From Kiritimatiellota bacterium (GTDB lineage: Bacteria; Verrucomicrobiota; Lentisphaeria; Oligosphaerales; JAADHN01), in contig JAADHN010000111.1 of assembly GCA_013151865.1 (NCBI GenBank), positions 1 through 64,000 on the forward strand: DNA of 64,000 bases, read 5' to 3'. The translations under genes were made by a program, and so were the position numbers. The first letter of the stretch is position 1. Each line of letters begins with the position of its first letter. This document shows positions 9,393-17,949 of the stretch, piece after piece. Below the pieces are notes generated by a model. The model had not been told where the DNA came from, made no database searches, and saw only the letters and a program-made list of their open reading frames with translations.

Positions 9393-9727
9393 TTGCGGCT
9401 GTCTCTGGGTCGCGCAAACAGCGCGAGGAGGGTTTCACCTATGCGCACCGTACCGACAACGTCGAAGCCGGCGGCCCAACGCGCCTCAAAAAGGGCCGAA
9501 ACCCCGAGGACCGATTCGTCGTCGACAGACACGAAGATGTACGTCTCCGGCACCTGTTCCGGCCCCAGCGGCAGGAGAACGAAGAACACGCTGTCGCCCA
9601 CCCGGCACAGACTCCGAACCCAGTAGAGTCCGGTACGGCCCGTGCAGGCGTGGTTGAGCGCCTCGGCCACGCCCTCCGGGTCGAGCGCCAGATCATCCGT
9701 GTCGAAGCGAATGATCTTCTGCATCAT
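9389..9727 (-). CDS. Unknown 112-aa protein in a lipid-A-type operon
   Basis: Small soluble protein linked by ATGA overlaps on both sides (9724-9727 with the pyrophosphorylase gene, 9389-9392 with the acyltransferase gene), so it is almost certainly translated and coupled to both. It begins MMQKIIRFDTDD. It has alternating hydrophobic strands (VFFVLLPLGP, TYIFVSVDD, TLLALFARP) suggesting a small alpha/beta fold. The mild Cys content (three Cys) forms no metal motif. I do not recognise a family. Its position suggests an accessory role in envelope precursor synthesis, an inference from context only. Confidence 0.75.
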   Translation of the reverse strand: MMQKIIRFDTDDLALDPEGVAEALNHACTGRTGLYWVRSLCRVGDSVFFVLLPLGPEQVPETYIFVSVDDESVLGVSALFEARWAAGFDVVGTVRIGETLLALFARPRDSRK

Positions 9728-11154
9728 TCGTACGCCTTCGCTTCGCCCGGTCTGGGCGGGGTGATCCGCGCCGCATTCGCCTTGACGTCCTCGGGATCGA
9801 GATACCGCCTCGGGGACAGTTCGACCAAGCAAGCCGGACGGCCGTCCGATTCTCTGGGGACCTGGATCCCCGCAGCCTCGAGCCAACGTGCCGCTCGCTC
9901 CACCATCAGGGCTCGACACGAAACGACGGAATCCACGCCGTCCGGGTTCTTTACGGGGCCGAACTGCTCCCCACGCGCCATTTCCAACACAATCGGCGCC
10001 CGGGCCTCGGGCAAGGCATCGAAAATGAACATTTCGAGTTTCACCGCATTGGGCGCGACCGGCTGGACCGTATTCCCATCGGCGTCCACACAGCTCACCT
10101 TCTTTTCCGCCCGATGCAGGGGCAGGCGGACCTCTCCCTCGGTCATGTGCTCGACAAAGCTGCGCCGCAGGATGTGAATGGCCGGACTGCCGGCACGGAA
10201 ACGGAGTCGGCCATCCGGTCCGACCGCCGTCGCAAGGTCCTTGGGCATGTCGCTGTATTCTATGATTTGCAGGGTTCCGGAACTGACGCAAAAATTCCCG
10301 AGTTTTTCGAAGGGACCGGTTTTGATCAACGCACGACTGCTCATATCGGATCCCAGCAAATCATGAAGTCCCAAGAACAGCGGATCAAAGGTCCGAACCA
10401 ACGGGTTGTCCACCTGCCAGTAGGAAATATGGTCCACCCCCCGCGCCCGCATCTCTTCGAGTGCGCCCGAGTCCCGCAACGCGGCCAGACTCCCCCCGTG
10501 TCCGTTGGGCGAAAGAGCCATACTGTCTCGACGCGCCAGCAACAGCTTGCCGTCAAAGCCCACCGCCGGCAGTGTCCCTTGGGGAAAAAAACGAACATCC
10601 GTTTCCGGAAGTCCGAAGTAGCCGGCCGCTTGAAAAAAGGCGCGGGTGGCCGCATCGTTTATGGGACTGGTCATCACGTACCATGGAATGGGGGCGCCGT
10701 ACTTCTCCCGTGCACGAAGGATGCCTTCCGCAAAGAGTTGGAAAAGGCTCTTGCCCGTAACGGGGGCGATCCGAAAAGTGCCTTTCGGAGCATCGAACCC
10801 GAGGCGCGTCCCCTGCCCCCCGGCGACAGTGAACCCGGCGACACGTCCTGCGGAAAGCAATGCCGCCCCGTGCTTCCGGGCACGGGCATACAGTTCCCGT
10901 TGGCGACCGTCCTCGGGCTCCAGCGGGTAGTACGGCGCGGGCTCGAGGTCCGGTGGCAGGGAAACCTCCGGTTTCTGCAACACATACCGCCGAATCCAAC
11001 GGTCCATCTGCGCCCAATCGACCGCCTGGATCTGCCCAGCCAGACGCATCCGTTCGCCTGCCGAGAGCCCATCCCAGAAGCGCAGCAGGTGCTCCTGCCC
11101 CCAGGGACGCAGCCGAGCGACCAATTCGGCTTTATTGATATGCGGTTCCGTCAT
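9724..11154 (-). CDS. UDP-GlcNAc/UDP-sugar pyrophosphorylase, UAP1-like (UDPGP family)
   Basis: Cytosolic uridylyltransferase (476 aa) of the UDPGP family typical of eukaryotic UAP1/AGX1 and of some bacteria. It would make UDP-N-acetylhexosamine from UTP and the sugar 1-phosphate. The nucleotide-binding loop TVAGGQGTRLG is at about 109-119. Further conserved segments are PKGTFRIAP, MTSPIND, SPNGHGG, QVDNPL and KLEMFIFD. Bacteria usually use GlmU for this step, so a UAP1-type enzyme at the head of an operon with an acyltransferase is notable. Start: ATG at 11154 (MTEPHINK); the long open extension upstream lacks protein character. The stop overlaps the next start as ATGA. Confidence 0.88.
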   Translation of the reverse strand: MTEPHINKAELVARLRPWGQEHLLRFWDGLSAGERMRLAGQIQAVDWAQMDRWIRRYVLQKPEVSLPPDLEPAPYYPLEPEDGRQRELYARARKHGAALLSAGRVAGFTVAGGQGTRLGFDAPKGTFRIAPVTGKSLFQLFAEGILRAREKYGAPIPWYVMTSPINDAATRAFFQAAGYFGLPETDVRFFPQGTLPAVGFDGKLLLARRDSMALSPNGHGGSLAALRDSGALEEMRARGVDHISYWQVDNPLVRTFDPLFLGLHDLLGSDMSSRALIKTGPFEKLGNFCVSSGTLQIIEYSDMPKDLATAVGPDGRLRFRAGSPAIHILRRSFVEHMTEGEVRLPLHRAEKKVSCVDADGNTVQPVAPNAVKLEMFIFDALPEARAPIVLEMARGEQFGPVKNPDGVDSVVSCRALMVERAARWLEAAGIQVPRESDGRPACLVELSPRRYLDPEDVKANAARITPPRPGEAKAYE

Positions 11155-11919
11155 TTCACACAACACCATATCTTCCGGCATGGGAACGTCCGCCTGCACG
11201 GGACATCGGGGACCGCCGCACTCTTCCGGCGCGGCCGAGGCGCCTGCTCCCCCCGCCCGAATCCGCACCGGGCGGGCCCGGTCTCGGGTTCCGTACCTAA
11301 CGTGCGCCCGAGCAGAATCCAAAACAACGACACGGGACGTACCGGCCTTGGACAAAAGCCGGAACTGCCTCCCGTCAAGGCCGTCGGGCCGACTGAGCCG
11401 CAGGCATCTTCCGGCTGTCGAATCAGCCAAACGAATCCGCCGATCCTCCAGATTCTGTCCATCGAAGCGATAAGTAACATATCCGCACGAATGGGAAAAA
11501 CGAGCCCCGTGCCCGAACTCATCACACAAGCCGTGACGGCGGCGGGCAAAAAACAGTCGTGCGCCGTGCAATCCGCACGGCTCAGCATATCTTACCGGTT
11601 TTACCGATTCATTCGCCAAAGGGCAACGACCCGATGAGCGCCGCTTCGACACCGGGCGAACCGGGTAGTGTCAAGTTCAGAATGAAAAAAGCCGGAGGCC
11701 GACGGTCGGGCAGCCGGAGTTACCCACAGTCGGCAACTCGGCTCCGACGAGTGACTTACGACCCATTCTCGCCTTCGCCGCCCGCCGCCGCCTATGGATA
11801 ACCCCGGCGACGGGGGGGGAGAGGTCAACTCGGCGTGTAACGCGCTTTTACAGTGAGTGTTACGGCGAAATGTCGTGGTGAAAATTGACAGAACCGCGAA
11901 CCGCAGACGGAGAAGTTCC
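11155..11919. other. Divergent intergenic region
   Basis: 765 bases between the UAP1-like gene (-) and the MTHFR fusion (+). Frames on both strands stay open by GC bias but give Arg/Pro/Cys-rich peptides without domain character. Short inverted repeats occur around 11697-11760. No promoter could be assigned with confidence. Confidence 0.4.
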
Positions 11920-14334
11920 ATGAAGCTGGTGGATAACGCGGGACAGGGAAAGTTCACGGTTGTGGTCGAGTTCACTCCCCACAGTCGGAAAGACGTCGAG
12001 TCCATTGCCGGCATCGGGCAAGGCTTGGTCGAACTCAACCGGAAATTTGCTTCGGACAACATCGAATTCGCCGGTGTGTCCCTGACGCAGAACCCGGGGG
12101 GCAATCTCTCCTACGACCATCAGGCATCCCTGGCCATCCTCCGGGAAAACGGGTTTCCCGCGTCGATCGAGATCATACCGCACATCACGGGCAAAGACAT
12201 GAATGCGGACGCGGTCCGTTCCCTTTTGACCTCACTTGCAGAGGCCGGGATAGAAACGATCCTCGCCCTGACCGGCGACGCGCCGCTTGCGGCGCGGGGC
12301 GTGTTCGAACTGGATTCCCTGTGCATCCTCCAGTTGTTGCGGGAGATCAACGCAGACCGTCTGCGCAAGAGCAAGACCCTCGATCAATTCAGTGCGATCC
12401 CTCTGCTTGGCGCCGGGGCCGCGGTGTCGCCGTTCAAATACACCGAGTCTTCCCTGGCGATGCAGTACATCAAGGCCGGCAAAAAGGTTCGCGAAGGAGC
12501 ATCGTTTCTTGTCTGCCAAGCAGGTTGGGACGCGGACCGTTCCGAGCGCCTCATGCAGGCACTGGGCCCGGACGGGGAGATGGGCGGTCCGTCCGTCCCG
12601 ATCTTGGGCAACGCTCTCGTGACAAATGAAACCGCCGCAAAATTCATGCAGGAATTACCGGGCTGCGTGGTCACCGACGCCTTCTTGCACCGCCTGCACG
12701 AGGAACCCAAGAACGGCCCCGTGATCCGTGCCGCGCAACAGGTGGCCATGTTTCGCGCTTTGGGCTACAGCGGCGTAGACCTTGGAAAGCCGGGCGATTT
12801 CCGCAGCATCGAGGAGATCGAAGAGATTCTGGAGAGAGCCCTGGCCATTCGCGACTGGCGCGAATTCAAAGAGAATATCACCTTCGCACCTTCCGAGGCC
12901 CCGCCGCCCCGAGTCAAGCCGGGGGCCGGGGTCTCGAAGACAGTCCATAATTTGACCTTTGAAAAAGACGGCCTGCTCCACCAACCGACCAAGGCATTGC
13001 TCTCGGTCTTCGACAAGTCTGCTCAGCACCGGGGACCGCTCTATCGCTTCTTCAAGGCCGCCGAAGGCGCCGCAAAAGAATTCTTGTACGAATGCGACCG
13101 CTGTGGGGACTGCTACTTGCCCGAAAATCAGTATGTCTGCACCATGGGAGGCTGTGAAAAAGGCCTGTCCAACCCGCCCTGTGGAGACACGGAACCCGAC
13201 GGCGCCTGCGGGAACAACCCAGATCGAGTCTGCGTCGGGGAACAGCTCTATTCCCGTCTGCAGCACTACGGCGCCCTGGATGAGTTCCGACAAACCGCTT
13301 TCCCGCCCCGGGATCCGAAACTTCGCGACACGGCTTCGGTGCTGAATTTCTTCTTCGAACGGGATCACACCGCCCGAACAAGCCTGCTGGATGAAAGCGG
13401 TCTCACCCAAGTGGCAGAACTCGTGCACGCCTCAATCCCATTTCCGGGTGCGGCCATGCGGTTCTTGCAGAGGATGGGCGCCGACGCTTTCGACAGACCG
13501 AACCGCGGCCTCGACGCGATAGGCTGGCTCATCTCGACGCAAGCCGCCCAGGGGGCCCACTTCATCGACCTGAACATCGATGAACTCGGCGACCCGGACG
13601 CCCCCGAACTCATGCGCCGATTCGTCCGACTCGTGCGCCGGTTTGGACGCGGCATCCCCCCCTGCATCGACAGTTCCGATGTCAACGTTCTCGTTGCCGG
13701 TCTGCGAGAGTGGTTCGACGGGGGGACGGCGCCCCCCCCCCCTATGCTCAACTCGATCCCCTATAACGAGGCCGACCGGCGAGGCCCGGTCTTCGAACTG
13801 CGCCGGAACCATCCTTTCAACGTGGTCTGCCTGCTGGTCGGTCCCGAGGGCCCACTGGACTCGTCCGACAAGATGGTCGAGGCTGCCAGAGAATTGTTCG
13901 ACCGCTGCCGGACGGCCGGATTCCGCTCCGAGGAGATCTACTTCGACACCGTGACCCTCGGGATCGCCACCGACGGCTGCATCGACCCCATGGGTGGTAT
14001 CAAGCCGTCGCACACGCACAACTCGTTTCACGCCATTCAGCGCATCCGCCAGGATCCGGAGATGAAAGGCGTTCACGCTATTCTCGGGGTGTCGAACTGG
14101 GTCTATGGCGCGAAAAAGCGCCGCGTCGGACACGTCCGCGCCTTCACCGCCGTCGCCCAAAAGCACGGACTCGATGCCGTCATCTGCGATGTGGAAAAAT
14201 GTTTTGGCTTGCGCAAACCTGCACCGGAACTTGTCGAATTCGTCGAAATGTTCGTCTCGCTCGACGGCAGTGAAGACTCCATGATGCGCTACGTGGAGAA
14301 GCTGCAAGAAATGCGCGAGAAACAATGGGTGTAA
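11920..14334 (+). CDS. MTHFR / MTHFR C-terminal Cys-rich domain / pterin-binding methyltransferase fusion
   Basis: 804-aa cytosolic one-carbon enzyme with three parts. Residues about 1-300 form a MetF-type TIM barrel (methylene-THF reductase; TVVVEFTPH, IEIIPHITGKD, ILALTGD). Residues about 389-441 are a cysteine-rich block (ECDRCGDC, CTMGGCEKG, PPCGDTEPDGACG) matching the MTHFR C-terminal domain found in acetogen MetV-like proteins. Residues about 490-804 are a pterin-binding TIM barrel of the methyl-THF:corrinoid methyltransferase/dihydropteroate-synthase type (DLNIDE, CIDSSDVNV, LNSIPYNEADR). Known families imply reduction of methylene-THF and use of the methyl-THF on one chain. The methyl acceptor, probably a corrinoid protein, is not in the window. 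Start: ATG at 11920 after CGGAGAAG. Confidence 0.85.
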   Translation: MKLVDNAGQGKFTVVVEFTPHSRKDVESIAGIGQGLVELNRKFASDNIEFAGVSLTQNPGGNLSYDHQASLAILRENGFPASIEIIPHITGKDMNADAVRSLLTSLAEAGIETILALTGDAPLAARGVFELDSLCILQLLREINADRLRKSKTLDQFSAIPLLGAGAAVSPFKYTESSLAMQYIKAGKKVREGASFLVCQAGWDADRSERLMQALGPDGEMGGPSVPILGNALVTNETAAKFMQELPGCVVTDAFLHRLHEEPKNGPVIRAAQQVAMFRALGYSGVDLGKPGDFRSIEEIEEILERALAIRDWREFKENITFAPSEAPPPRVKPGAGVSKTVHNLTFEKDGLLHQPTKALLSVFDKSAQHRGPLYRFFKAAEGAAKEFLYECDRCGDCYLPENQYVCTMGGCEKGLSNPPCGDTEPDGACGNNPDRVCVGEQLYSRLQHYGALDEFRQTAFPPRDPKLRDTASVLNFFFERDHTARTSLLDESGLTQVAELVHASIPFPGAAMRFLQRMGADAFDRPNRGLDAIGWLISTQAAQGAHFIDLNIDELGDPDAPELMRRFVRLVRRFGRGIPPCIDSSDVNVLVAGLREWFDGGTAPPPPMLNSIPYNEADRRGPVFELRRNHPFNVVCLLVGPEGPLDSSDKMVEAARELFDRCRTAGFRSEEIYFDTVTLGIATDGCIDPMGGIKPSHTHNSFHAIQRIRQDPEMKGVHAILGVSNWVYGAKKRRVGHVRAFTAVAQKHGLDAVICDVEKCFGLRKPAPELVEFVEMFVSLDGSEDSMMRYVEKLQEMREKQWV

Positions 14335-14541
14335 ACGACGCGACACGTCCCGGGAGCCAAGTGTCTCAAGAGCCTTTGGAAATCCTTGCCGACAGACCGC
14401 CACCGGCCGCGGCGCCCTGTGGTCGCTGCCGTTGTACAATCGTCCTGCCGGGGGTCGGCCCCTTGCGCGGTTAATTGCGGCAAGCCTCCCCCTCGCCTGA
14501 GCCCGTTGTCTCTGCGGACACACGCGCCGCCGCCGGACCAA

Positions 14542-14820
14542 TCACACCTGCACAACGCTGTTGTACCCGCCGAACCCGTTGGGGGCCAAACCTTCGGCTC
14601 CCGGGTCCGCGGTCCACTTCCCATCCACGACGAACTTGTACTCGTATCGTCCGGGAGCAAGGCGCATTCGTGCTCGGAACGAGCCGTCTTTCACACGGAC
14701 CATGCGACGCGCGGCGGGTGCCCATTCGTTGAAGTCACCGGCCAAAAACACTTTGCGCGCGCCCGGACAAGCCGGATAAACGAATGTGATCTCACCGGTC
14801 TTGTTGCGAATGATGCTCAT
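14542..14820 (-). CDS. Stand-alone CBM48/AMPK-type glycogen-binding protein
   Basis: 92-aa protein consisting almost entirely of one CBM48 (isoamylase-N/AMPK glycogen-binding) fold. The stretches KVFLAGDFNEWAP, the MRLAPGRYEYKFVVDGKW strand pair with conserved aromatics, and the terminal GYNSVV are diagnostic. The domain is usually the N-terminal part of branching or debranching enzymes or of kinase subunits; here no catalytic domain follows. It has no signal peptide, so cytosolic alpha-glucan binding is likely. Start: ATG at 14820 with GGAGGGCCCC upstream. An upstream small frame may overlap its start as ATGA. Confidence 0.8.
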   Translation of the reverse strand: MSIIRNKTGEITFVYPACPGARKVFLAGDFNEWAPAARRMVRVKDGSFRARMRLAPGRYEYKFVVDGKWTADPGAEGLAPNGFGGYNSVVQV

Positions 14821-14927
14821 TTCTTGGGGCCCTCCAAAAAGGCGGCACAATTCTGCGGAGGCGTATCGGCGTCGGCGCGGCAAGCGGGGCGCAGTTCTTC
14901 CGGTGCGACGAGATCGTCCCGTCCCAT
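14817..14927 (-). CDS. Possible small protein upstream of the CBM48 gene
   Basis: A short frame (36 aa from the ATG at 14925-14927, longer if it starts further upstream) ends in ATGA overlapping the CBM48 start. The ribosome site of the CBM48 gene lies inside its last codons (LEGPKK). The coupling geometry resembles other real junctions in this window. However, the peptide has no recognisable family, and the GGAGG before its own ATG sits too close (1 base). It could equally be untranslated leader. Confidence 0.25.
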   Translation of the reverse strand: MGRDDLVAPEELRPACRADADTPPQNCAAFLEGPKK

Positions 14928-15240
14928 GCCTCCCGGAAATGCCCGAGCGATATTGCAGAGACTGCGAGTTCGCCTGCGCCCAGGTTGTCTCGAGACGATC
15001 GGCAACGTCCTCCCGTTCTCTTGCCCCGGGTTCAACGACGGTCCGGAATCGGTTCCCCAAAAGGACTCGATCAAACGCCGCCTGCCGGCAGCTCCGACAC
15101 TTCTTTGACCCCGGCCCATGCCGGGAAGTTGCAATCCCCCGCCCCATTGCAATGGGAGAAACCGGGCTCCTTGCGAAACCGACGCGAGGCGAATGGAACG
15201 TTCGCCCCGCCCTGACGATGAAAGAACCGTTATCGACGTG

Positions 15241-15273
15241 AAAAGGGCCGCAGCAGAGTGCTGCGGCCCTTTT
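15241..15273. terminator. Strong bidirectional intrinsic terminator
   Basis: A perfect 15-bp inverted repeat: AAAAGGGCCGCAGCA (15241-15255), loop GAG, and TGCTGCGGCCCTTTT (15259-15273). The A-run on one side and T-run on the other let it work on both strands. It sits 27 bases after the stop of the pseudopilin gene (-) and is the clearest rho-independent terminator in the window. Confidence 0.9.
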
Positions 15274-15300
15274 CATGTTTGGGTCTTTAAGACCTGATCA

Positions 15301-15624
15301 TCAGAGCGTGTGGCCGGTGATGTTGCAGGCCGGATCGGTCCCGACGTTGCCGATGGTGTAGGCGCCGCCGGCAGGGCAGGTCGGGGTCTTCTTGATGTAG
15401 GTGGTCACGAGGTTTGCGAACGTCACGGCGTCGCCGTCGTTCTTGTTGGCCGCGAGAGCATACTGCTCTTTGCCCGCATCGATCTGCTTCAGGTTGGCGA
15501 TGCACGCATTCTGACGACTCGTGTTTCTGGCCTGAATGAAGCTCGGAATGGCGATTGCCGCGAGCAGGCCGATGATGGCGACCACGATCATGATCTCAAC
15601 CAGGGTGAAATGCTGCTTTTTCAT
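15301..15624 (-). CDS. Type IV prepilin-like / type II pseudopilin (N-methylation motif)
   Basis: 107-aa exported protein with a class III signal. The short basic leader MKKQHF is followed by TLVEIMIVVAIIGLLAAIAI, the prepilin-peptidase site and N-terminal transmembrane helix. FTLVE replaces the usual G/FTLIE, so the cleavage residue before Phe or Thr should be checked. The C-terminal part contains a two-Cys loop (TCPAGG...DPACN) typical of small PulG/GspG-like pseudopilins of the PVC group, often very highly expressed. Start: ATG at 15624 after GGAGAAGAGGACACC. It is monocistronic with a strong terminator. No secretion ATPase or peptidase genes are nearby. Confidence 0.9.
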   Translation of the reverse strand: MKKQHFTLVEIMIVVAIIGLLAAIAIPSFIQARNTSRQNACIANLKQIDAGKEQYALAANKNDGDAVTFANLVTTYIKKTPTCPAGGAYTIGNVGTDPACNITGHTL

Positions 15625-16036
15625 GGTGTCCTCTTCTCCTGTTTTCCAAGTTGGACCGGCACGCGACTCGATGTGCCGGTCTGTTCCGCTTGCGGACGCT
15701 CCAGCAGCGCCCGCTGTTTCCAGCCGGAATCTACGACCGAGTGCACCTCCTTTCGTTCTGTCTCTGTTTCTTGGGTTTTACACACCAGTCCGTTTATCGG
15801 AGTTCCGCACTTGACGAACTCGGATCACCATTTAAGCAACGAACGTGCCAATTCCGCAAATTCTCGGGCCAACAGCGGATTCCACGCTGGAAAGCGGCTC
15901 ACATCCGTCCGGGACCGCTCTTCAAACGTCTCAGAAGCCGGACCGCGACGGCTCGGCATGTCTCAGTAATGGGACACCCTGATCAAAACTGTTCGACAAT
16001 TGTGACACATCCCTCACGATGGTCGGGCGAAGGAGA
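15625..16036. other. Intergenic region upstream of the pseudopilin gene
   Basis: 412 bases, less GC-rich than the genes, between the pseudopilin gene and the end of pgi, both on the - strand. No gene is evident. It should hold the pseudopilin promoter and a leader of some length. I could not place the -35 and -10 boxes with confidence. Confidence 0.4.
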
Positions 16037-17653
16037 TCACGCCTTTCCCGTAACCTGATACTCCCAGCCCGTCCCCGGGCGGAACCGGCGCAGGACCCGT
16101 TTTCCGCCAAACCCCCGGTCGTTGCACGCATAGCGCGAGAGTAACGCCTCGATTTCTTCGACGTCCCCCGATTCAAAGCCCGCGGCCGCGGCCATGCCCC
16201 GGGCCGTTCCCTGCCATCCACAGGGACACTTTCCCGCAATCCAATCCACCAGACGTCCGTGTAAATCCGCGACAGTGCCCGCAGCCAACTTATACGCTTG
16301 AACCCCGGGTTGGTGGAAGGCATTGATATGAATCAGTTCCGCATAAGCCGCCACCGCCCGCTCATAGAGGGCGATCAACATGCCGAGCATGTAAGGCGAG
16401 AGTTCGGGAATCACCACGTCGATCACCTTGCGCCCCTTACCCCGCAGGGCCCGTTTGAGCCCCTGCTTGAACGCGTGCAGGTAGTCGCCCATATTCATCC
16501 CGTCCCCGACGGGCAAGTCCGCGGCATCGCGCAATACTTCGACGAACGTAGCGAAAAAGTCATTGCGCCCATCATTCAATTGTTGAATATAGGCGTGGGC
16601 GTCGGTGCCCCCTTTATTCCCATACACGGTCAGGCCCTGGTGCACCACCATCCCATCCAAGTCCCGTTCCTTGCCGAGACTCTCCATCACAAGCTGTTGA
16701 AGATATCGGGAAAAAAGAAGCAGACGGTCGGAATACGGCACGACGACCATGTTCCGGTCGCCTCGCCCGTTGCCGGCAATGTACCAGGCGGCGGCCAGCA
16801 GGTACGCCGGATTCCGCGACAACGCCGGTTCACGGGTCAGCCCGTCCATGTGCAAAGCCCCCGCGATGAAGTCCGGAAAATCGATCCCCGCGAGCGCGGC
16901 GGGAACGTGACCGACGATGTTGGTTTCACTGGTCCGCCCCCCAATGGATTCCGCCATGGGGAACCGAGCAACCCACTTTTGCTCCCGGGCATACTCATCC
17001 AGCTTGCTCCCAGGCATGGTCACGGCCGCGGCATGCGGCGCGAAATCGATCTTCGTTTCCCGAAAAGCGGCTTCGAGCGCGCGCAGATTGTTGAGGGTCT
17101 CTTGCGTCCCGCCCGATTTCGAGACCGTCACCACCAGGCACGTCCGCAGATCCACGGCGGCCCGAATGTCTCGAACGCCGGCCGGATCGGTGTTGTCGAG
17201 AAAGTAAACTCGAGGGAACCCGCGGCGGGCCGCATCGGACAACTCGTTCCAATACGGTCCGTTCACGGCCCACTGCAACAACTGCGGCCCGAGGGCCGAA
17301 CCCCCAATGCCATTGACAATGACCGAATGATAGGCGCCGGGATGTCCGTCGCGGGGGCCGTGCGTCGCCACAAAGTCCAGGACTTGCCGACAGGCGGCGG
17401 ACTGAAGGTAGGTTCGACGGTCGGTGAAATGCGTTACCTTGCGCCCCTCATCGGGGTTCTTGATTTCCCCCGCCTCGATCCGCTGCATTTCGGCGTGGAC
17501 CCGCCCCATGGGCGAAGGTTTCCCCCGGGGAGCGGCGGCGGTCAGCAGCGCCACCTCGCGACGGGGTAGATCCATGCCGGAAATGTCGAGAAAAAAACCC
17601 GATTCAGGGTCGATAAACCTGAGAACTTCTCCGGGCAACACCGAATCCATCAT
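16037..17653 (-). CDS. pgi: Glucose-6-phosphate isomerase
   Basis: Cytosolic glycolytic enzyme (538 aa) interconverting glucose 6-phosphate and fructose 6-phosphate. Two SIS-type sugar-phosphate domains are recognisable: GIGGSALGPQ and VTVSKSGGTQETLNN bind the phosphate, and GGRTSETNIVG follows. The signature around the active-site His is GNKGGTDAHAYIQQL. Start: the first of two ATGs (MMDSV) at 17653, with AAAAGGACG upstream; the open frame before it runs through repeat copy D and is not coding. It lies between the pseudopilin and GH29 genes, all on the - strand but with wide gaps, so it is probably transcribed alone. Confidence 0.95.
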   Translation of the reverse strand: MMDSVLPGEVLRFIDPESGFFLDISGMDLPRREVALLTAAAPRGKPSPMGRVHAEMQRIEAGEIKNPDEGRKVTHFTDRRTYLQSAACRQVLDFVATHGPRDGHPGAYHSVIVNGIGGSALGPQLLQWAVNGPYWNELSDAARRGFPRVYFLDNTDPAGVRDIRAAVDLRTCLVVTVSKSGGTQETLNNLRALEAAFRETKIDFAPHAAAVTMPGSKLDEYAREQKWVARFPMAESIGGRTSETNIVGHVPAALAGIDFPDFIAGALHMDGLTREPALSRNPAYLLAAAWYIAGNGRGDRNMVVVPYSDRLLLFSRYLQQLVMESLGKERDLDGMVVHQGLTVYGNKGGTDAHAYIQQLNDGRNDFFATFVEVLRDAADLPVGDGMNMGDYLHAFKQGLKRALRGKGRKVIDVVIPELSPYMLGMLIALYERAVAAYAELIHINAFHQPGVQAYKLAAGTVADLHGRLVDWIAGKCPCGWQGTARGMAAAAGFESGDVEEIEALLSRYACNDRGFGGKRVLRRFRPGTGWEYQVTGKA

Positions 17654-17683
17654 CGTTTTCCACGTCCTTTTGATTTCGTCACC

Positions 17684-17808
17684 AACCTGAACGATGCCTG
17701 TGTCATCTGCTGCGACGACGCATCTCGACCGCCGCCGGAACGGCGCCGCAGACCGCGGTCCCAGGCGGCACACAGCCTCGTCCGGCGTTCGAGACAATGA
17801 CCTGAATC
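17684..17808 (-). repeat. Dispersed intergenic repeat, copy D
   Basis: Read on the - strand it starts ATTCAGGTCATTGTCTCGAA, then CCGGACGAGGCTGT. A GC-rich centre contains GCCGCC/GGCGGC and the palindrome GACCGCGGTC. Then come GAGATGCGTCGTC and GCAGCAGATG, ending in TTCAGGTTGG. It ends about 30 bases before the pgi start codon and has the same orientation as pgi, so it would lie in the pgi promoter or leader. Its centre differs from the other copies while the flanking blocks are conserved. Confidence 0.8.
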
Positions 17809-17949
17809 CGTCCAGACCGCGCGCGCTCGCGGCGTTCCGGAATCACCGATCACCTCGAAATGATCTGGAATGTACGCCAACCCGCCGGCTCCGCCGCATT
17901 TCCCGGCCGTTCCGAGACGCTTTGCAACCAGGCTGACCACGGAGGTAAG

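Noticed and set aside
11155-11652. N-terminal extension of the UAP1-like gene
   Set aside because: The extension is Arg/Cys-rich, lacks family similarity, and the ATG at 11154 gives the normal UAP1 length and a good operon structure.
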